A stretch of 64,000 bases of DNA from contig JADJOC010000003.1 of the NCBI GenBank assembly GCA_016713965.1, forward strand, positions 1 to 64,000, given 5' to 3'. Below are positions 20,447 through 29,225 of this stretch, in pieces. The DNA is from Chitinophagaceae bacterium. Its GTDB lineage: Bacteria; Bacteroidota; Bacteroidia; Chitinophagales; Chitinophagaceae. Positions within the stretch are counted from its first letter, which is position 1, and every line of letters begins with the position of its first letter. Position numbers and translations under genes: made by a program. The notes under the pieces are model-generated. The model had not been told where the DNA came from. It ran no database searches and worked only from the letters and a program-made list of their open reading frames with translations.

Positions 20447-21025
20447 TTATTTAGGGAAAACCATCCTGTAATCAACACTTATTTTTCCTTTTGTAATATC
20501 ATCAAGCTTGCGCTTTAAAAGCGTACGTTTAAGCGGCTTCATATAATCAATAAATAACTTTCCTTCAATATGATCATACTCATGTAAAATAACACGGCCG
20601 GTAACCCCGGTAAATGTTTTAGTGTGGGATCTAAAATTTTCATCTAGAAAAGTAAGCGTTACTTTTTCTTTCCTGGAGATGTCTTCCCGTATTTTGGGTA
20701 TGCTTAGACAGCCTTCATTGTACAGCCATTCCTTTCCTTCCAACGCAGTAATATGTGCATTAATAAAAACACCTTTATAACCTTCATCGCCAGGATAATC
20801 ATTTTTCTCATCTTCTTCCAGCCCTTCAATTATCTGTACACTATCTATTACGAACAAACGAATATCTTTATTTACCTGTGGGGCAGCAAGGCCTACACCG
20901 CTACTGTTATACATTGTCTCCCACATATCTTCTACCAGCTTATCTATACCAGAATAATCCGGTGTAATATCTTTACAAACTTTACGCAAAACCGGGTCAC
21001 CGTAAGCTACTATTGGAAAAATCAT
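20447..21025 (-). CDS. def: peptide deformylase
   Basis: Metalloenzyme that removes the formyl group from nascent proteins. The three family motifs are present: GVGLAAPQ, EGCLSIP with the metal-binding cysteine, and HEYDH with the two histidines and catalytic glutamate. The start at 21025 (MIFPIVAYGDPVLRKV) gives 192 residues. A longer frame exists, but TATCTTTG at 21052-21059 lies in it and would be the promoter. The insertion EGLEEDEKNDYPGDEG before VFINAHI is usual for Bacteroidota. ruvX lies upstream on the same strand. Confidence 0.95.
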   Translation of the reverse strand: MIFPIVAYGDPVLRKVCKDITPDYSGIDKLVEDMWETMYNSSGVGLAAPQVNKDIRLFVIDSVQIIEGLEEDEKNDYPGDEGYKGVFINAHITALEGKEWLYNEGCLSIPKIREDISRKEKVTLTFLDENFRSHTKTFTGVTGRVILHEYDHIEGKLFIDYMKPLKRTLLKRKLDDITKGKISVDYRMVFPK

Positions 21026-21051
21026 TTTTAGTATATTGGTTAATTGATAAG

Positions 21052-21059
21052 CAAAGATA
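21052..21059 (-). promoter_or_regulatory. -7 promoter motif for def
   Basis: TATCTTTG on the minus strand matches TAnnTTTG exactly, 26 bp before the def start at 21025. Confidence 0.55.
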
Positions 21060-21090
21060 TTTGATATCTGTTTATTTACCAATCTGCTGG

Positions 21091-21504
21091 TCAACTTATA
21101 GATTGGAGATATTCCTGTAACATAATGGTAGCCGCAATTTCATCAACTAGTTTTTTATCCCGCCGGTCCTTTTTTTTCATGCCCATTTCTATCATAGCGC
21201 TTTTTGCCATTTTTGAAGTATATCGCTCATCAACAGTTTTTAGCGGCACTTGTGGAAATTCTTTAGCCAGTTTTTTTATGGCAGCTTCTACCAAAGGTGT
21301 GCCATGCGTATCTGATTCATCCCAATTTTTTGGCAAGCCGATAATTACAAGCTCTACAGTTTCCTGCAAAAAATATTTTTTTAAAAAAGGTATAAGGTCT
21401 TTAGATTCAATGGTAGTTAAACCGATAGCTATAATCTGTAGGGGATCGGTAACTGCTATGCCTGTACGTTTTCCTCCATAATCTATTGCAAGTATCCTCG
21501 CCAT
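21091..21504 (-). CDS. ruvX: putative pre-16S rRNA nuclease / Holliday junction resolvase, RuvX (YqgF) family
   Basis: A 137-residue RNase H-fold protein. MARILAIDYGGKRTGIAVTD carries the first catalytic aspartate, IIGLPKNWDESDTH the second conserved block, DERYTSKMAK the glutamate and DEIAATIMLQEYL the final aspartate. In E. coli the homologue matures the 5' end of 16S rRNA. The frame is intact. def follows 65 bp downstream with its own promoter motif. Confidence 0.9.
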   Translation of the reverse strand: MARILAIDYGGKRTGIAVTDPLQIIAIGLTTIESKDLIPFLKKYFLQETVELVIIGLPKNWDESDTHGTPLVEAAIKKLAKEFPQVPLKTVDERYTSKMAKSAMIEMGMKKKDRRDKKLVDEIAATIMLQEYLQSIS

Positions 21505-21568
21505 TGTTAATTAAAATTAATAATTAATAGTTGATAGCAAAATAAGCTTATGAACCATTAACTATGGA

Positions 21569-22489
21569 CTATTGCCCGTTAATAAATAAATCTAATAACA
21601 CAAAGATGCAGAATATCACTGAAGCTATGCCATTAGTAGTAAAAAAAGCCATATTTACTTTTGATAAATCCATCGGCTTTACCAACGTATGTTGGTAAAT
21701 AAGTAATGCTGCAAAAATTGCTACGGCCACCCAATATATATATCCCCAGCTACCGTACTGCCCGGCATATATCACACACAAAGCGGATAAAAAGTGCAGT
21801 AGCTTTGCTACCCGCAAAGCATTCTTTTTACCTAATGTGGCCGGTATGGAATGCAGTTTGTTATTCTGATCAAACTCTGCATCTTGTAATGCATAAATAA
21901 TATCAAAACCACTTACCCAAAATAAAACTGCCAAGGAAAATAATACTGGTAAAATATCAAACCTGCCTGTTACTGCCAGGTAAGCACCGATAGGCGCAAG
22001 ACTTAGACCTAACCCTAATATTAAATGGCAAAGTGATGTAAACCTTTTGGTATAACTGTAAAATAATATTACTGCCAGGGCTACGAAAGATAAATAAAAG
22101 CAAAGTATGTTAATAAACCAGCAGCATATAATAAACAATATACAATTGGCAATGGTAAATAATAATGCATTACCTGTTTTTATAACTCCGGAAGGAATTT
22201 CTCTTATTGCGGTCCTAGGGTTTTTTGCATCAAATTTATAATCCAGCAAACGGTTAAATGCCATTGCTGCGCTACGGGCAAAAATCATGCAAAGGATAAC
22301 CAGGATAAATACCCGGAAATTTTCTTTAAAATAAATGCTGACTTGTGCTAAAAATGATAAACTGGCTCGTGAAGATTGAATCGAATGCCAGGATCTTACT
22401 CCTATAAAAAAACCAATTAATGCAAAAGGCATTGCAAAAATTGTATGGGAAAATTTGATGAGGCTTAAATACTTTTTTATTGTGCTCAT
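21569..22489 (-). CDS. ubiA: UbiA family 4-hydroxybenzoate-type polyprenyltransferase
   Basis: Membrane prenyltransferase of about 306 residues from MSTIKKYLSLIKFSHTIFA. The first aspartate-rich motif is in AFNRLLDYKFDAKNPRT (N-x-x-x-D-x-x-x-D) and the second in QDAEFDQNNKLHSIP. It is similar in length and motifs to bacterial UbiA/MqnP enzymes, which prenylate a benzoate or a futalosine-pathway naphthoate in quinone synthesis; which one applies cannot be read from the sequence. The start is taken at 22489. The preceding SpoU gene ends 14 bp upstream, so the two form an operon. Confidence 0.85.
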   Translation of the reverse strand: MSTIKKYLSLIKFSHTIFAMPFALIGFFIGVRSWHSIQSSRASLSFLAQVSIYFKENFRVFILVILCMIFARSAAMAFNRLLDYKFDAKNPRTAIREIPSGVIKTGNALLFTIANCILFIICCWFINILCFYLSFVALAVILFYSYTKRFTSLCHLILGLGLSLAPIGAYLAVTGRFDILPVLFSLAVLFWVSGFDIIYALQDAEFDQNNKLHSIPATLGKKNALRVAKLLHFLSALCVIYAGQYGSWGYIYWVAVAIFAALLIYQHTLVKPMDLSKVNMAFFTTNGIASVIFCIFVLLDLFINGQ

Positions 22490-22503
22490 TAATAATAGAT
22501 CAG

Positions 22504-23044
22504 TTATACGATTTTGGTCATCCTGTTTTTTATCAGCTCCCACAGTACCACACCAGCTGCGGTAGCAATATTTAAGGAATGTTTCATTCCCAATTGCGGT
22601 ATTTCAATGCAACCATCGCATTGTTCAATAGTCTGCTCCGCTACCCCACTTACTTCATTACCAAAAATTACTGCAATTTTATGTTCCCGGCCGACTTGCA
22701 TTTTTTCTAAAGAAATACTATGATCTGCCTGCTCTACGGCATATACCTTATAGCCGTTGCTTTTTTAAAAATTGTATAGCATCCAAAGCATTATCAACAT
22801 GTTGCCATTCCACAGAATCCTCAGCACCTAAAGCCGTTTTTTTAATTTCTTTATGCGGCGGGCATGCTGTATAACCGCTTAATATTATTTTTTCCAGTAA
22901 GAATGCATCTGCTGTACGAAATACGCTCCCTACATTGTATGCGCTACGAATATTTTCTAAAATAGCAATAACGGGAGTTTTTTCTGACCGCTTACACTCT
23001 TCAACCGATTTACGGTTAAGCTGCTCCATACTTAATTTTCGCAT
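22504..23044 (-). CDS. SpoU/TrmH family RNA 2'-O-methyltransferase, one frameshift
   Basis: A SPOUT-fold methyltransferase of about 180 residues that 2'-O-methylates tRNA or rRNA. Motif 1 is AILENIRSAYNVGSVFRTADAF. Motifs 2 and 3 are VIFGNEVSGVAEQT and IEIPQLGMKHSLNIATAAGVVLWEL, which form the SAM-binding knot. The first half ends early at FLKKQRL; adding one A in the run at about 22763 gives KKSNGYKVYAVEQ and joins the halves. The target RNA cannot be assigned. It starts 2 bp after the TlpA-like gene, in the same operon. Confidence 0.88.
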
Positions 23045-23046
23045 AG

Positions 23047-24127
23047 CTATTGTAAAGTTTTGGATAATACCCTTTCCAATGAAGCTCCTTTTAAATTTTT
23101 GGCTACTACCTTACCATCGGGGTCTATTAAAAAATTTTGAGGTATGCTGAATACCTGGTATTGCTGGGCTACTTCATTGCTCCATCCTTTTAGGTCGCTC
23201 ACATGCTGCCAGGTAAGATTATCCATTTTTATAGCGCTTACCCATGCCTGTTTGGCTTTGTCCAACGATATACCAAATACTGTAAAGTTTTTATCTTTAA
23301 ATTTATTATATGCAGCTACAACATTTGGGTTTTCCTGCCTGCATGGCCTGCACCAGCTTGCCCAAAAATCTATTAAAACATATTTCCCTTTTAAAGATGC
23401 AAGGCTTATCATATTGCCAGCTGTATCCGGCTGGGAAAATTCTGGCATGATGCTGCCTACGGGATGCTTTTTTGCTTCCAATATTAACTCTTTCACATAG
23501 CTTGCCAGTGGAGTGTTTTTTACATCAGCAGATAATCTATTAAATAATTTTTCAAATTTTATATCATCCCCGGCCATTATCTGGTTATACCTTACCAAAA
23601 CCAGTGGCGTAATAAATGATGTCGGGTTTTGTGTAATAAAATCTTCACAAATTTTGCCTGCGTTTGCAAATGCTGCAGAATCGTATGCAGGATTTTCTAA
23701 AAAAAGGTTTTGATAAGGTTCAATTAAACTATTAAAATGTGCAAATTCACTGTGTGAAGGTGAACCGATAACTTTTAATTTTTCACCCATTTCTTTAGTG
23801 CCTGTAATTTTTATATTGCTGTTGTCTAAAAATAAAGGAATATAATAGGGATGACCACTAAACTGAAGTATCTTAAAATCAGGAGTTTCTACTTTACCTT
23901 TTAAAATAAACTTATTATTATTTATAGCTGCCTGCGTTTTCAGGTACGCCGGTTTGTGCATTTAATAGCACGATCACCGTACCGTTATTATAACCACTTA
24001 CTTCTCCATTAATTATAAAACCATCTGATGGTTTTACTGCCGCTTTTGAAGCAGGTGTATTAATATTTTTAGTTTGTGAAAAAACAAACACAGGAAAAAA
24101 AATGGCTAAAAAAAATAATTTATACAT
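23047..24127 (-). CDS. TlpA-like thioredoxin-family protein with DUF4369-type N-terminal domain, one frameshift
   Basis: Secreted or periplasmic thiol-disulphide protein of about 360 residues. It begins with a signal peptide (MYKLFFLAIFFPVFVFSQ), followed by a beta-rich DUF4369-like domain (GFIINGEVSGYNNGTV, KFILKGKVE). The C-terminal half is an AhpC/TSA/TlpA thioredoxin domain with IDFWASWCRPCRQENP, active-site CRPC, and the cis-proline loop YQVFSIPQNFLIDPDGKVV. The halves lie in two frames; one base less in the A run at about 23940 gives VPETQAAINNNKF. It probably keeps exported proteins reduced. Confidence 0.88.
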
Positions 24128-24169
24128 ACCGGAAAATTTTAATACGCAATTTACTTTGTTTTGCTTGAA

Positions 24170-24941
24170 TTATGAAGTTATTGTGTTCAGGAACTCACCG
24201 GTACATTTGCTGATACTACCTGGCCCTTCCAGTGCCTGGATATAAGCGCTCCCGATAATTGCGCCATTTGTATAGGTACAGGCTATGTTAAAAGTGTATT
24301 TATCTTTTATTCCAAAACCAACTAAAACAGGATTTTTCAATTTCATTTGTTGCAGCCGTTTAAAATATCCTGACTGTTCTTCAATAGGTTTTGTATTGCC
24401 TGTTGTAGAAGAGGAGGAAACCGCATAAATAAAACCCATTGCTTAAGTCATCAATTTGCTTAATTCTTTCATCAGGTGTTTCGGGAGTAATTAAAAATAT
24501 GATTTCCATATTATTTTTCTGCAACAAAACTTTATACTCCTTCTCATATTCAATCACCGGCAATTCAGGAAGGATAACTCCATCTATGCCCACACTGGCC
24601 GCATCGCTAAAAAAATTTTCAATCCCATATTGCAAAACAGGGTTAAGGTATCCCATTAAAATTACAGGAATGGTAATGTACTCTCTTAGCTGCGCCAGTT
24701 GCTTAAACAAAACATGCATGTTCATACCATTTTGCAATGCTATTGTGTTGCTTTGCTGAATTACAGGGCCATCAGCTACCGGATCGCTGTAAGGCATCCC
24801 GATTTCTATGATATCCGCACCTTTTTCCTGTAATGCTTTCATTACTTCAATTGTACTCTCTAACTTAGGATAACCAGCCGTACAATAAACATTAAGGATG
24901 TGCTGTTTTTTTTTCGCAAACAGCGGCTGTAATCTATTCAT
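24170..24941 (-). CDS. trpA: tryptophan synthase alpha chain, one frameshift
   Basis: Cleaves indole-3-glycerol phosphate to indole and glyceraldehyde phosphate. NVYCTAGYPKLEST, IIEIGMPYSDPVADGPVIQ with catalytic Glu and Asp, and GIDGVILPELPVIEY are clear. The frame breaks at about 24430 within DLSNGFIYAVSSSSTTG; the second frame continues VLVGFGIKDKYT and GAIIGSAYIQALE. Reconstructed length is about 257 residues, normal. No trpB lies upstream, where it would be expected; a GNAT gene overlaps the trpA start by 8 bp instead. Confidence 0.92.
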
Positions 24942-25407
24942 CAGGATGTAATATTAACTGCATTTTTATATCGGACCTTTTGTATATGGAAGTTTCATTT
25001 TCTATTTCAACAAAACCATATTTTTTATACAAATGAATGGCAGGCTGCAACCTGGTATTTGAATATAAAATAATTTTTTTAAGCTTTAATTCATAAGCTT
25101 TCCGAATACAGTACGCCATCATTTCATTACCAATTTTTTTACCCTGAAAACGTGGATCCACAGCCATTTTAGAAAGCTCAAAGGTAATTGTATCAATTTT
25201 TAACAACGCAAATGTGCCTACAATTTCACCGTTAATGGTTGCAAAAAAAATATGTCCGCCTTTATCAATAAAATACCGTTGAGGATTGCTTAACATTTCA
25301 GCATCAACCGGCTCTACTTCAAAATATTGTTCAAGCCAGGCCTTGTTAAGCCGTTCAAAATGTATAGCCAGTTCCGGAACAAAGGGTATAATGCTTACTA
25401 AATCCAT
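24934..25407 (-). CDS. GNAT family N-acetyltransferase
   Basis: A 157-residue acetyltransferase. The acetyl-CoA loop is MAVDPRFQGKKIGNEMMAY (Q/R-x-x-G-x-G/A variant QGKKIG), followed by IILYSNTRLQPAIHLYKKYGFVEIE, the usual motif B. The substrate is unknown. It overlaps the trpA start by 8 bp, so it is translationally coupled to it. It stands where trpB would be expected in a Bacteroidota trp operon. Confidence 0.85.
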   Translation of the reverse strand: MDLVSIIPFVPELAIHFERLNKAWLEQYFEVEPVDAEMLSNPQRYFIDKGGHIFFATINGEIVGTFALLKIDTITFELSKMAVDPRFQGKKIGNEMMAYCIRKAYELKLKKIILYSNTRLQPAIHLYKKYGFVEIENETSIYKRSDIKMQLILHPDE

Positions 25408-25583
25408 ATTAAATATATTGCATGTAATTTTTTCATCAACAGAAATACTAACGCCAATGCAGAATCATTTAACTCAAATTTTCTTGTTTAGGCTTTATAA
25501 ACTTTTTGCCTAATCCCCCAAGTAATTAATGTGGGCCAGATTATCGCCATTGCAGAATGCATAGTTTTTACATCGATTATATT

Positions 25584-26060
25584 TTACAATTTTTCAACCG
25601 GGTTAACCGGTGTATCTAAAACTAACTGTAAAAATTTTAAATCCAGCCATCTCCCAAACTTAAACCCTACCTGCTTAAAATGAGCTGCTTCTTCAAAGCC
25701 AAAATTTTTATGCAACCGCAAACTTGCTTCATTTAATGCATCAATACCTGCAACAATTGTGTGCAGGTCTATTTGTTTTGCAGCTTCAATTATTGGGGGC
25801 ATCAGCAGCTTTCCTATCCCTTTGCCCCTGGCAGCAGCAGCCACATGTATTGTATTTTCCACCGTATATTTATACGCATCAAAAGCCCTGAAAGGACCAA
25901 TAGAACTTAACCCTAAAATATTATTATTCTCTTCTGCCACAAATATGGGAAAGCCCGCTTTCATCCTGGAATCAAACCATTCTTTTCTCATCTCAAGCGT
26001 ATGAGGTTCGTAATAATATACCGCTGTAGTATTTAAAATAATCTCATTATAAATATTCAA
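25584..26060 (-). CDS. GNAT family N-acetyltransferase, phosphinothricin-acetyltransferase-like
   Basis: A 158-residue GNAT protein similar to the Pat/YncA group. MNIYNEIILNTTAVYYYEPHT is the typical start, IHVAAAARGKGIGKLLMPPII is the acetyl-CoA loop, and IVAGIDALNEASLRLHKNFGFEEAAHFKQVG follows the Pat pattern. Substrates of related proteins are methionine sulfoximine-like or phosphinothricin-like amino acids; the native one here is unknown. It lies 49 bp after trpF. Confidence 0.85.
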   Translation of the reverse strand: MNIYNEIILNTTAVYYYEPHTLEMRKEWFDSRMKAGFPIFVAEENNNILGLSSIGPFRAFDAYKYTVENTIHVAAAARGKGIGKLLMPPIIEAAKQIDLHTIVAGIDALNEASLRLHKNFGFEEAAHFKQVGFKFGRWLDLKFLQLVLDTPVNPVEKL

Positions 26061-26109
26061 AATTTGGGGAGGTCGTTTTCTATGGCATTTCTTATTATAA
26101 CCATAAAAA

Positions 26110-26745
26110 TTACTTGATTTTTAAACCTTGCTTAAACTGCAAAATCAAACTCATATCTTTTATGCCCGGCTCTTTTTCAAACCTACTGTTTATATCCACG
26201 CCATAAAAATCCAGGTGTTTAAATGCTTTAATTTTTGTTACATCATCTACACTGATACCGCCACTTAAAAAAAATGGCTTTTCGATTTTTGCTTTACTCA
26301 AAATATTCCAGTCAAATTTTTCACCTGTGCCGCCAAAATTACCATCAGCAGTTGAAGTATCAAATAAATAATAATCACATACCTCGTCGTAATCGATAAT
26401 CAAATCATCAATATTTGTAGCACTATCAGAAATTTTAAATGCTTTTATCACTTCGATATCTTCAGATAACTGTTCACATAAAAGTGGTTCTTCTTCACCA
26501 TGAAGCTGTACAATATCCAAATCATAATCTTCTACTGTTTGCAATATTTCATCATATCCCGCATTTACAAAAACACCTACTTTTTTAATATCGAAATCTG
26601 TAGATTTAAGCTCTTTTTTAGATATTTTATTACCCACATATCTTGGTGAATTTTTATAAAAAATAAATCCTGCAAAATCAATATTAAGGCCGTCTAATTG
26701 CTGTAACTGTTTTAATTGGGTAATTCCACATACTTTAATATTCAT
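26110..26745 (-). CDS. trpF: phosphoribosylanthranilate isomerase
   Basis: TIM-barrel isomerase of tryptophan biosynthesis, 211 residues, intact. It begins MNIKVCGITQLKQL with the catalytic cysteine, and continues FAGFIFYKNSPRYV, KVGVFVNAGYDEI, DIVQLHGEEE, LFDTSTADGNFGGTGEKFDW (catalytic Asp and phosphate loop), FLSGGISVDDV and GVDINSRFEKEPGIKD. It is the only trp gene here, besides trpG, with an unbroken frame. It follows the trpD'-'trpC remnant. Confidence 0.95.
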   Translation of the reverse strand: MNIKVCGITQLKQLQQLDGLNIDFAGFIFYKNSPRYVGNKISKKELKSTDFDIKKVGVFVNAGYDEILQTVEDYDLDIVQLHGEEEPLLCEQLSEDIEVIKAFKISDSATNIDDLIIDYDEVCDYYLFDTSTADGNFGGTGEKFDWNILSKAKIEKPFFLSGGISVDDVTKIKAFKHLDFYGVDINSRFEKEPGIKDMSLILQFKQGLKIK

Positions 26746-26834
26746 AATATTTTTATCTCTTTAAATTGATTTACAAGCAGAAAATTTTACCGCTCTGTTA
26801 ATAAAGGTAAAACAGCTTAATGTATTTACCCAAT

Positions 26835-27412
26835 TTATGATATCCTGCAACCGTTTATTATTTCATTATATTTTTCAGCAAAATCTTCAAAAACACCAGC
26901 AGGATAAGGCTGCTTCATAAAATATTCCCCACTTAAAAACCATTAAAGCCTGCTAAAGGCACATGCAGAAAACAAATGTTCGCTTTTTCAATTTCTTCCT
27001 CCAGGCTATTTTTTTTCACTCTTAAATATATACCCCATTTGTTCCATTACGTTACTTGAACCACTTATTGATGATAAACCATAGTTACCATGCTTGGTCA
27101 CTTTATTACCTGATCCCGCTACAATAAAGCAGCTTAATGTAGAAATATTAAAAGTATTTTTCCATCGCCACCGGTACCAACAATATCAATGGCTTCGTGT
27201 TGTTTAAAATCAATTTGTACGCATAACTCCAGTAATGCTTCTCTAAAACCTTGCAGTTCTTCTATAGTAATGCTGCGCATTAAAAACACAGTGAGGAATG
27301 AAGTGATTTCACTTTCATTATACACCCCCTTCGCAATGTCGGTTAAAACCAGCTTTACTTCTATTTTGGACAAGCTTTTGTATTCGAATAAATAACTTAA
27401 AATCTTTTTCAT
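26835..27412 (-). pseudogene. trpD'-'trpC fusion remnant (anthranilate phosphoribosyltransferase start joined to indoleglycerol-phosphate synthase end)
   Basis: The first part, from ATG 27412, is the N-terminus of TrpD: ILSYLFEYKSLSK, ITIEELQGFREALLELC and the PRPP loop DIVGTGGDGK. Allowing run-length shifts it continues NTFNISTLSCFIVAGSGNKV, KHGNYGLSSISGSSNVMEQMGY, then ANICFLHVPL, which is about residue 150 of TrpD. At about 26953 the sequence changes to AGFNGFLSGEYFMKQPYPAG, the C-terminal end of TrpC, ending at 26835. About 180 residues of TrpD and over 200 of TrpC are missing. Neither enzyme can be functional. The cause is either a true deletion or an assembly collapse. Confidence 0.75.
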
Positions 27413-27495
27413 TCATTAATATTTTGCTGTTACAGCATGAAATAAGTAAGTTAAATCTCATATTCAGAAGCATTAGTAGTTATCGGATAGTTATA

Positions 27496-28080
27496 TTATA
27501 ACCAGTTTCTTAAAATTTGTTCGCCACAAGGGGTTAGTATACTTTCGGGATGAAACTGAACTCCCTGAACATCATACTTTTTATGTTGTAATGCCATAAT
27601 ATAATCATTATCATCTATGGCAGTTATTTCTAATTCTTCCGGAAAATTATTTTTGGATACAATCCAGCTGTGATACCTACCAACTTCAAATGAGGTGCCT
27701 AAACCCTGCAATAACCTGGCTTCTGGCATTACAGTGTTTATTTTTGTAGCTACCCCATGATAAACAGTATCCAGGTTAATCAATATTGCATTAAAAGCTT
27801 CAGCAATTGCCTGGTGACCAAGGCATACTCCCAATATTGATTTTGTAGGAGCATATCTTTTTATTAATGGCAATAACTTGCCGGCTTCTGATGGTATACC
27901 GGGACCTGGGGATAAAACTATTTTATCATAATGGTCAACCGCATCCAAATCAATTTCATCATTGCGGCATACATCTACTTTTTGCCCTGTTATTTTTTCA
28001 ATAAGCCCTACAAGATTATAAGTAAATGAATCATAATTATCAAAAACAAGAATTTTTTCCACAATCTGGATTCTTTTCAT
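27496..28080 (-). CDS. trpG: anthranilate synthase component II (glutamine amidotransferase)
   Basis: Class I glutamine amidotransferase that feeds ammonia to TrpE. ILVFDNYDSFTYNLVGLIE is the family start, followed by LSPGPGIPSEAGKL, the nucleophile loop ILGVCLGHQAIAEAF, and VQFHPESILTPCG with the catalytic His and Glu. The frame is intact at 194 residues. Nine residues (MKRIQIVEK) precede the usual start. No trpE is present upstream: the gene lies just after an attenuator-like hairpin. PabA function in folate synthesis is an alternative if trpE is truly lost. Confidence 0.9.
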   Translation of the reverse strand: MKRIQIVEKILVFDNYDSFTYNLVGLIEKITGQKVDVCRNDEIDLDAVDHYDKIVLSPGPGIPSEAGKLLPLIKRYAPTKSILGVCLGHQAIAEAFNAILINLDTVYHGVATKINTVMPEARLLQGLGTSFEVGRYHSWIVSKNNFPEELEITAIDDNDYIMALQHKKYDVQGVQFHPESILTPCGEQILRNWL

Positions 28081-28090
28081 GTCAACAATT

Positions 28091-28133
28091 AAAAAGCCTC
28101 TACCTATAAAGATTATGAATAGGGATGAGGCTC
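28091..28133 (-). terminator. attenuator-like hairpin upstream of trpG
   Basis: On the minus strand AGAGCCTC and GAGGCT pair across a loop of about 22 bases and run into TTTTT, 10 bp before the trpG start codon. Position and direction fit a transcription attenuator at the head of the trp operon. A leader peptide rich in Trp codons was looked for and not recognised. Confidence 0.55.
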
Positions 28134-28425
28134 TGATTATATATTCGGATTATAATATATTATTAGATTAGAGTATTACTTTAACTCATTTATCAATGTG
28201 TAAACATTATAGCTAAAGATATGTAAAATAATCAATAGTAAAAAAATAGAATTATTCTTACTTTTTAAAATGAAGCTGTTTAATTTTTAAGATTGATGGT
28301 ACTTATATTGTGGCCGTTGTCCCCACCGGCCATCGAGCGCTATAGTAATCTTATTAACAAAAGTTTAAACAGCTTCAATGTATATTAATGGATGTATAAG
28401 CCCCTAACTTTGAAAAAAATATTAT
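28134..28425. repeat. intergenic region with a 107-bp element bounded by inverted ends
   Basis: At 28271 TGAAGCTGTTTAA is repeated in inverse at 28365-28377, bounding a 107-bp element that contains GTGGCCGTTGTCCCCACC. A related GTGGCC-xx-TGTCCCC-x-CC followed by TTTAAACAG occurs at 37112-37167. No coding frame is seen. This may be a small non-autonomous mobile element. Confidence 0.45.
28405..28412 (+). promoter_or_regulatory. -7 promoter motif for the NAD(P)-binding protein gene
   Basis: TAACTTTG is an exact TAnnTTTG match, 13 bp before the ATG at 28426. No -33 motif was recognised. Confidence 0.5.
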
Positions 28426-29058
28426 ATGCAAGTAATTATATTTGGTGCTACCGGTATGGTAGGTAAACAATTAGTGCAACAGGCCTTGTTTAAAGGATAT
28501 AAAGTAAAAGCTTTTGGAAGAAATGTTTTTACTACAGCTTTTCTTAAGAATGATAAATTGGAACTGGTACAAGGCGCCCTTTTTGATGCAGGGGAAGTAT
28601 TAAAGGCAATAAAAAGAGTGTGATGCAGTTTTGTCCGCTTTGGGAGGGCCTTTTACGGGAACAGACCTAACCCGTTCTTTAGGGATGAAAAACATTATTG
28701 CACAAATGCAAAAGGCAATGGTAAAACGTATTATTGCTGTAGGTGGTATGGGTGTTCTAAATGCTGACGACAATACATATTTAATGGATACGGAAGATTT
28801 TCCTGCTGAATACGAAGCGGTAAGTAAAGAACATTTTAAAGCTTTTGAAGCTTTAAAAACCTCTACGCTGGATTGGACGTTTGTATGCCCACCGGATATT
28901 ATTGATGCAGGCCCTACGGGATCATTTGTTACTGCAGCAAACTATCCCCCTACCCTAATAATTTTAAAATAAATGCCGGTGATTTGGCTTTATTTATGAT
29001 TAATGAGCTTGAAAAAAATGAATATGTGCAGCAAAGAGTGGGAATTTCTGCTATGTAA
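28426..29058 (+). CDS. NAD(P)H-binding (atypical SDR) protein, two frameshifts
   Basis: Rossmann-fold protein of the NAD(P)-binding/BLVRB-like atypical SDR type. It begins MQVIIFGATGMVGKQLVQQA with the G-x-x-G-x-x-G dinucleotide loop. One A fewer at 28615 joins AIKECDAVLSALGGPF; one more C at about 28953 joins NNFKINAGDLALFMINELEKNEYVQQRVGISAM at the end. Reconstructed length is about 211 residues. VKRIIAVGGMGVLN and LDWTFVCPPDIID are typical of the family. The substrate is unknown. Confidence 0.8.
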
Positions 29059-29099
29059 TTTATTGTATTAAAGTTCATTAAAGAATAAATGTACAAGAG

Positions 29100-29160
29100 T
29101 GCGACCCCGCCTTCGGACGGGGCAGGCAGCTAATGAAGCTGATTAGTTATTGAATGCTGG
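29100..29160. repeat. GC-rich hairpin and dispersed repeat segment
   Basis: CCCCGCC-TTC-GGACGGGG forms a hairpin, followed by CAGCTAATGAAGCTGATTAG. A similar layout, CCGCC-GTT-GGCGGGGC then AATGAAGCTTAATCAGG, occurs at 59310-59355. It may be a terminator plus a dispersed intergenic repeat. Confidence 0.4.
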
Positions 29161-29225
29161 TAACATATTTTTTGAAAAATATTTGCGGAGCAAAATATTT
29201 TTCAACTTTATATTAAAATTTATTT

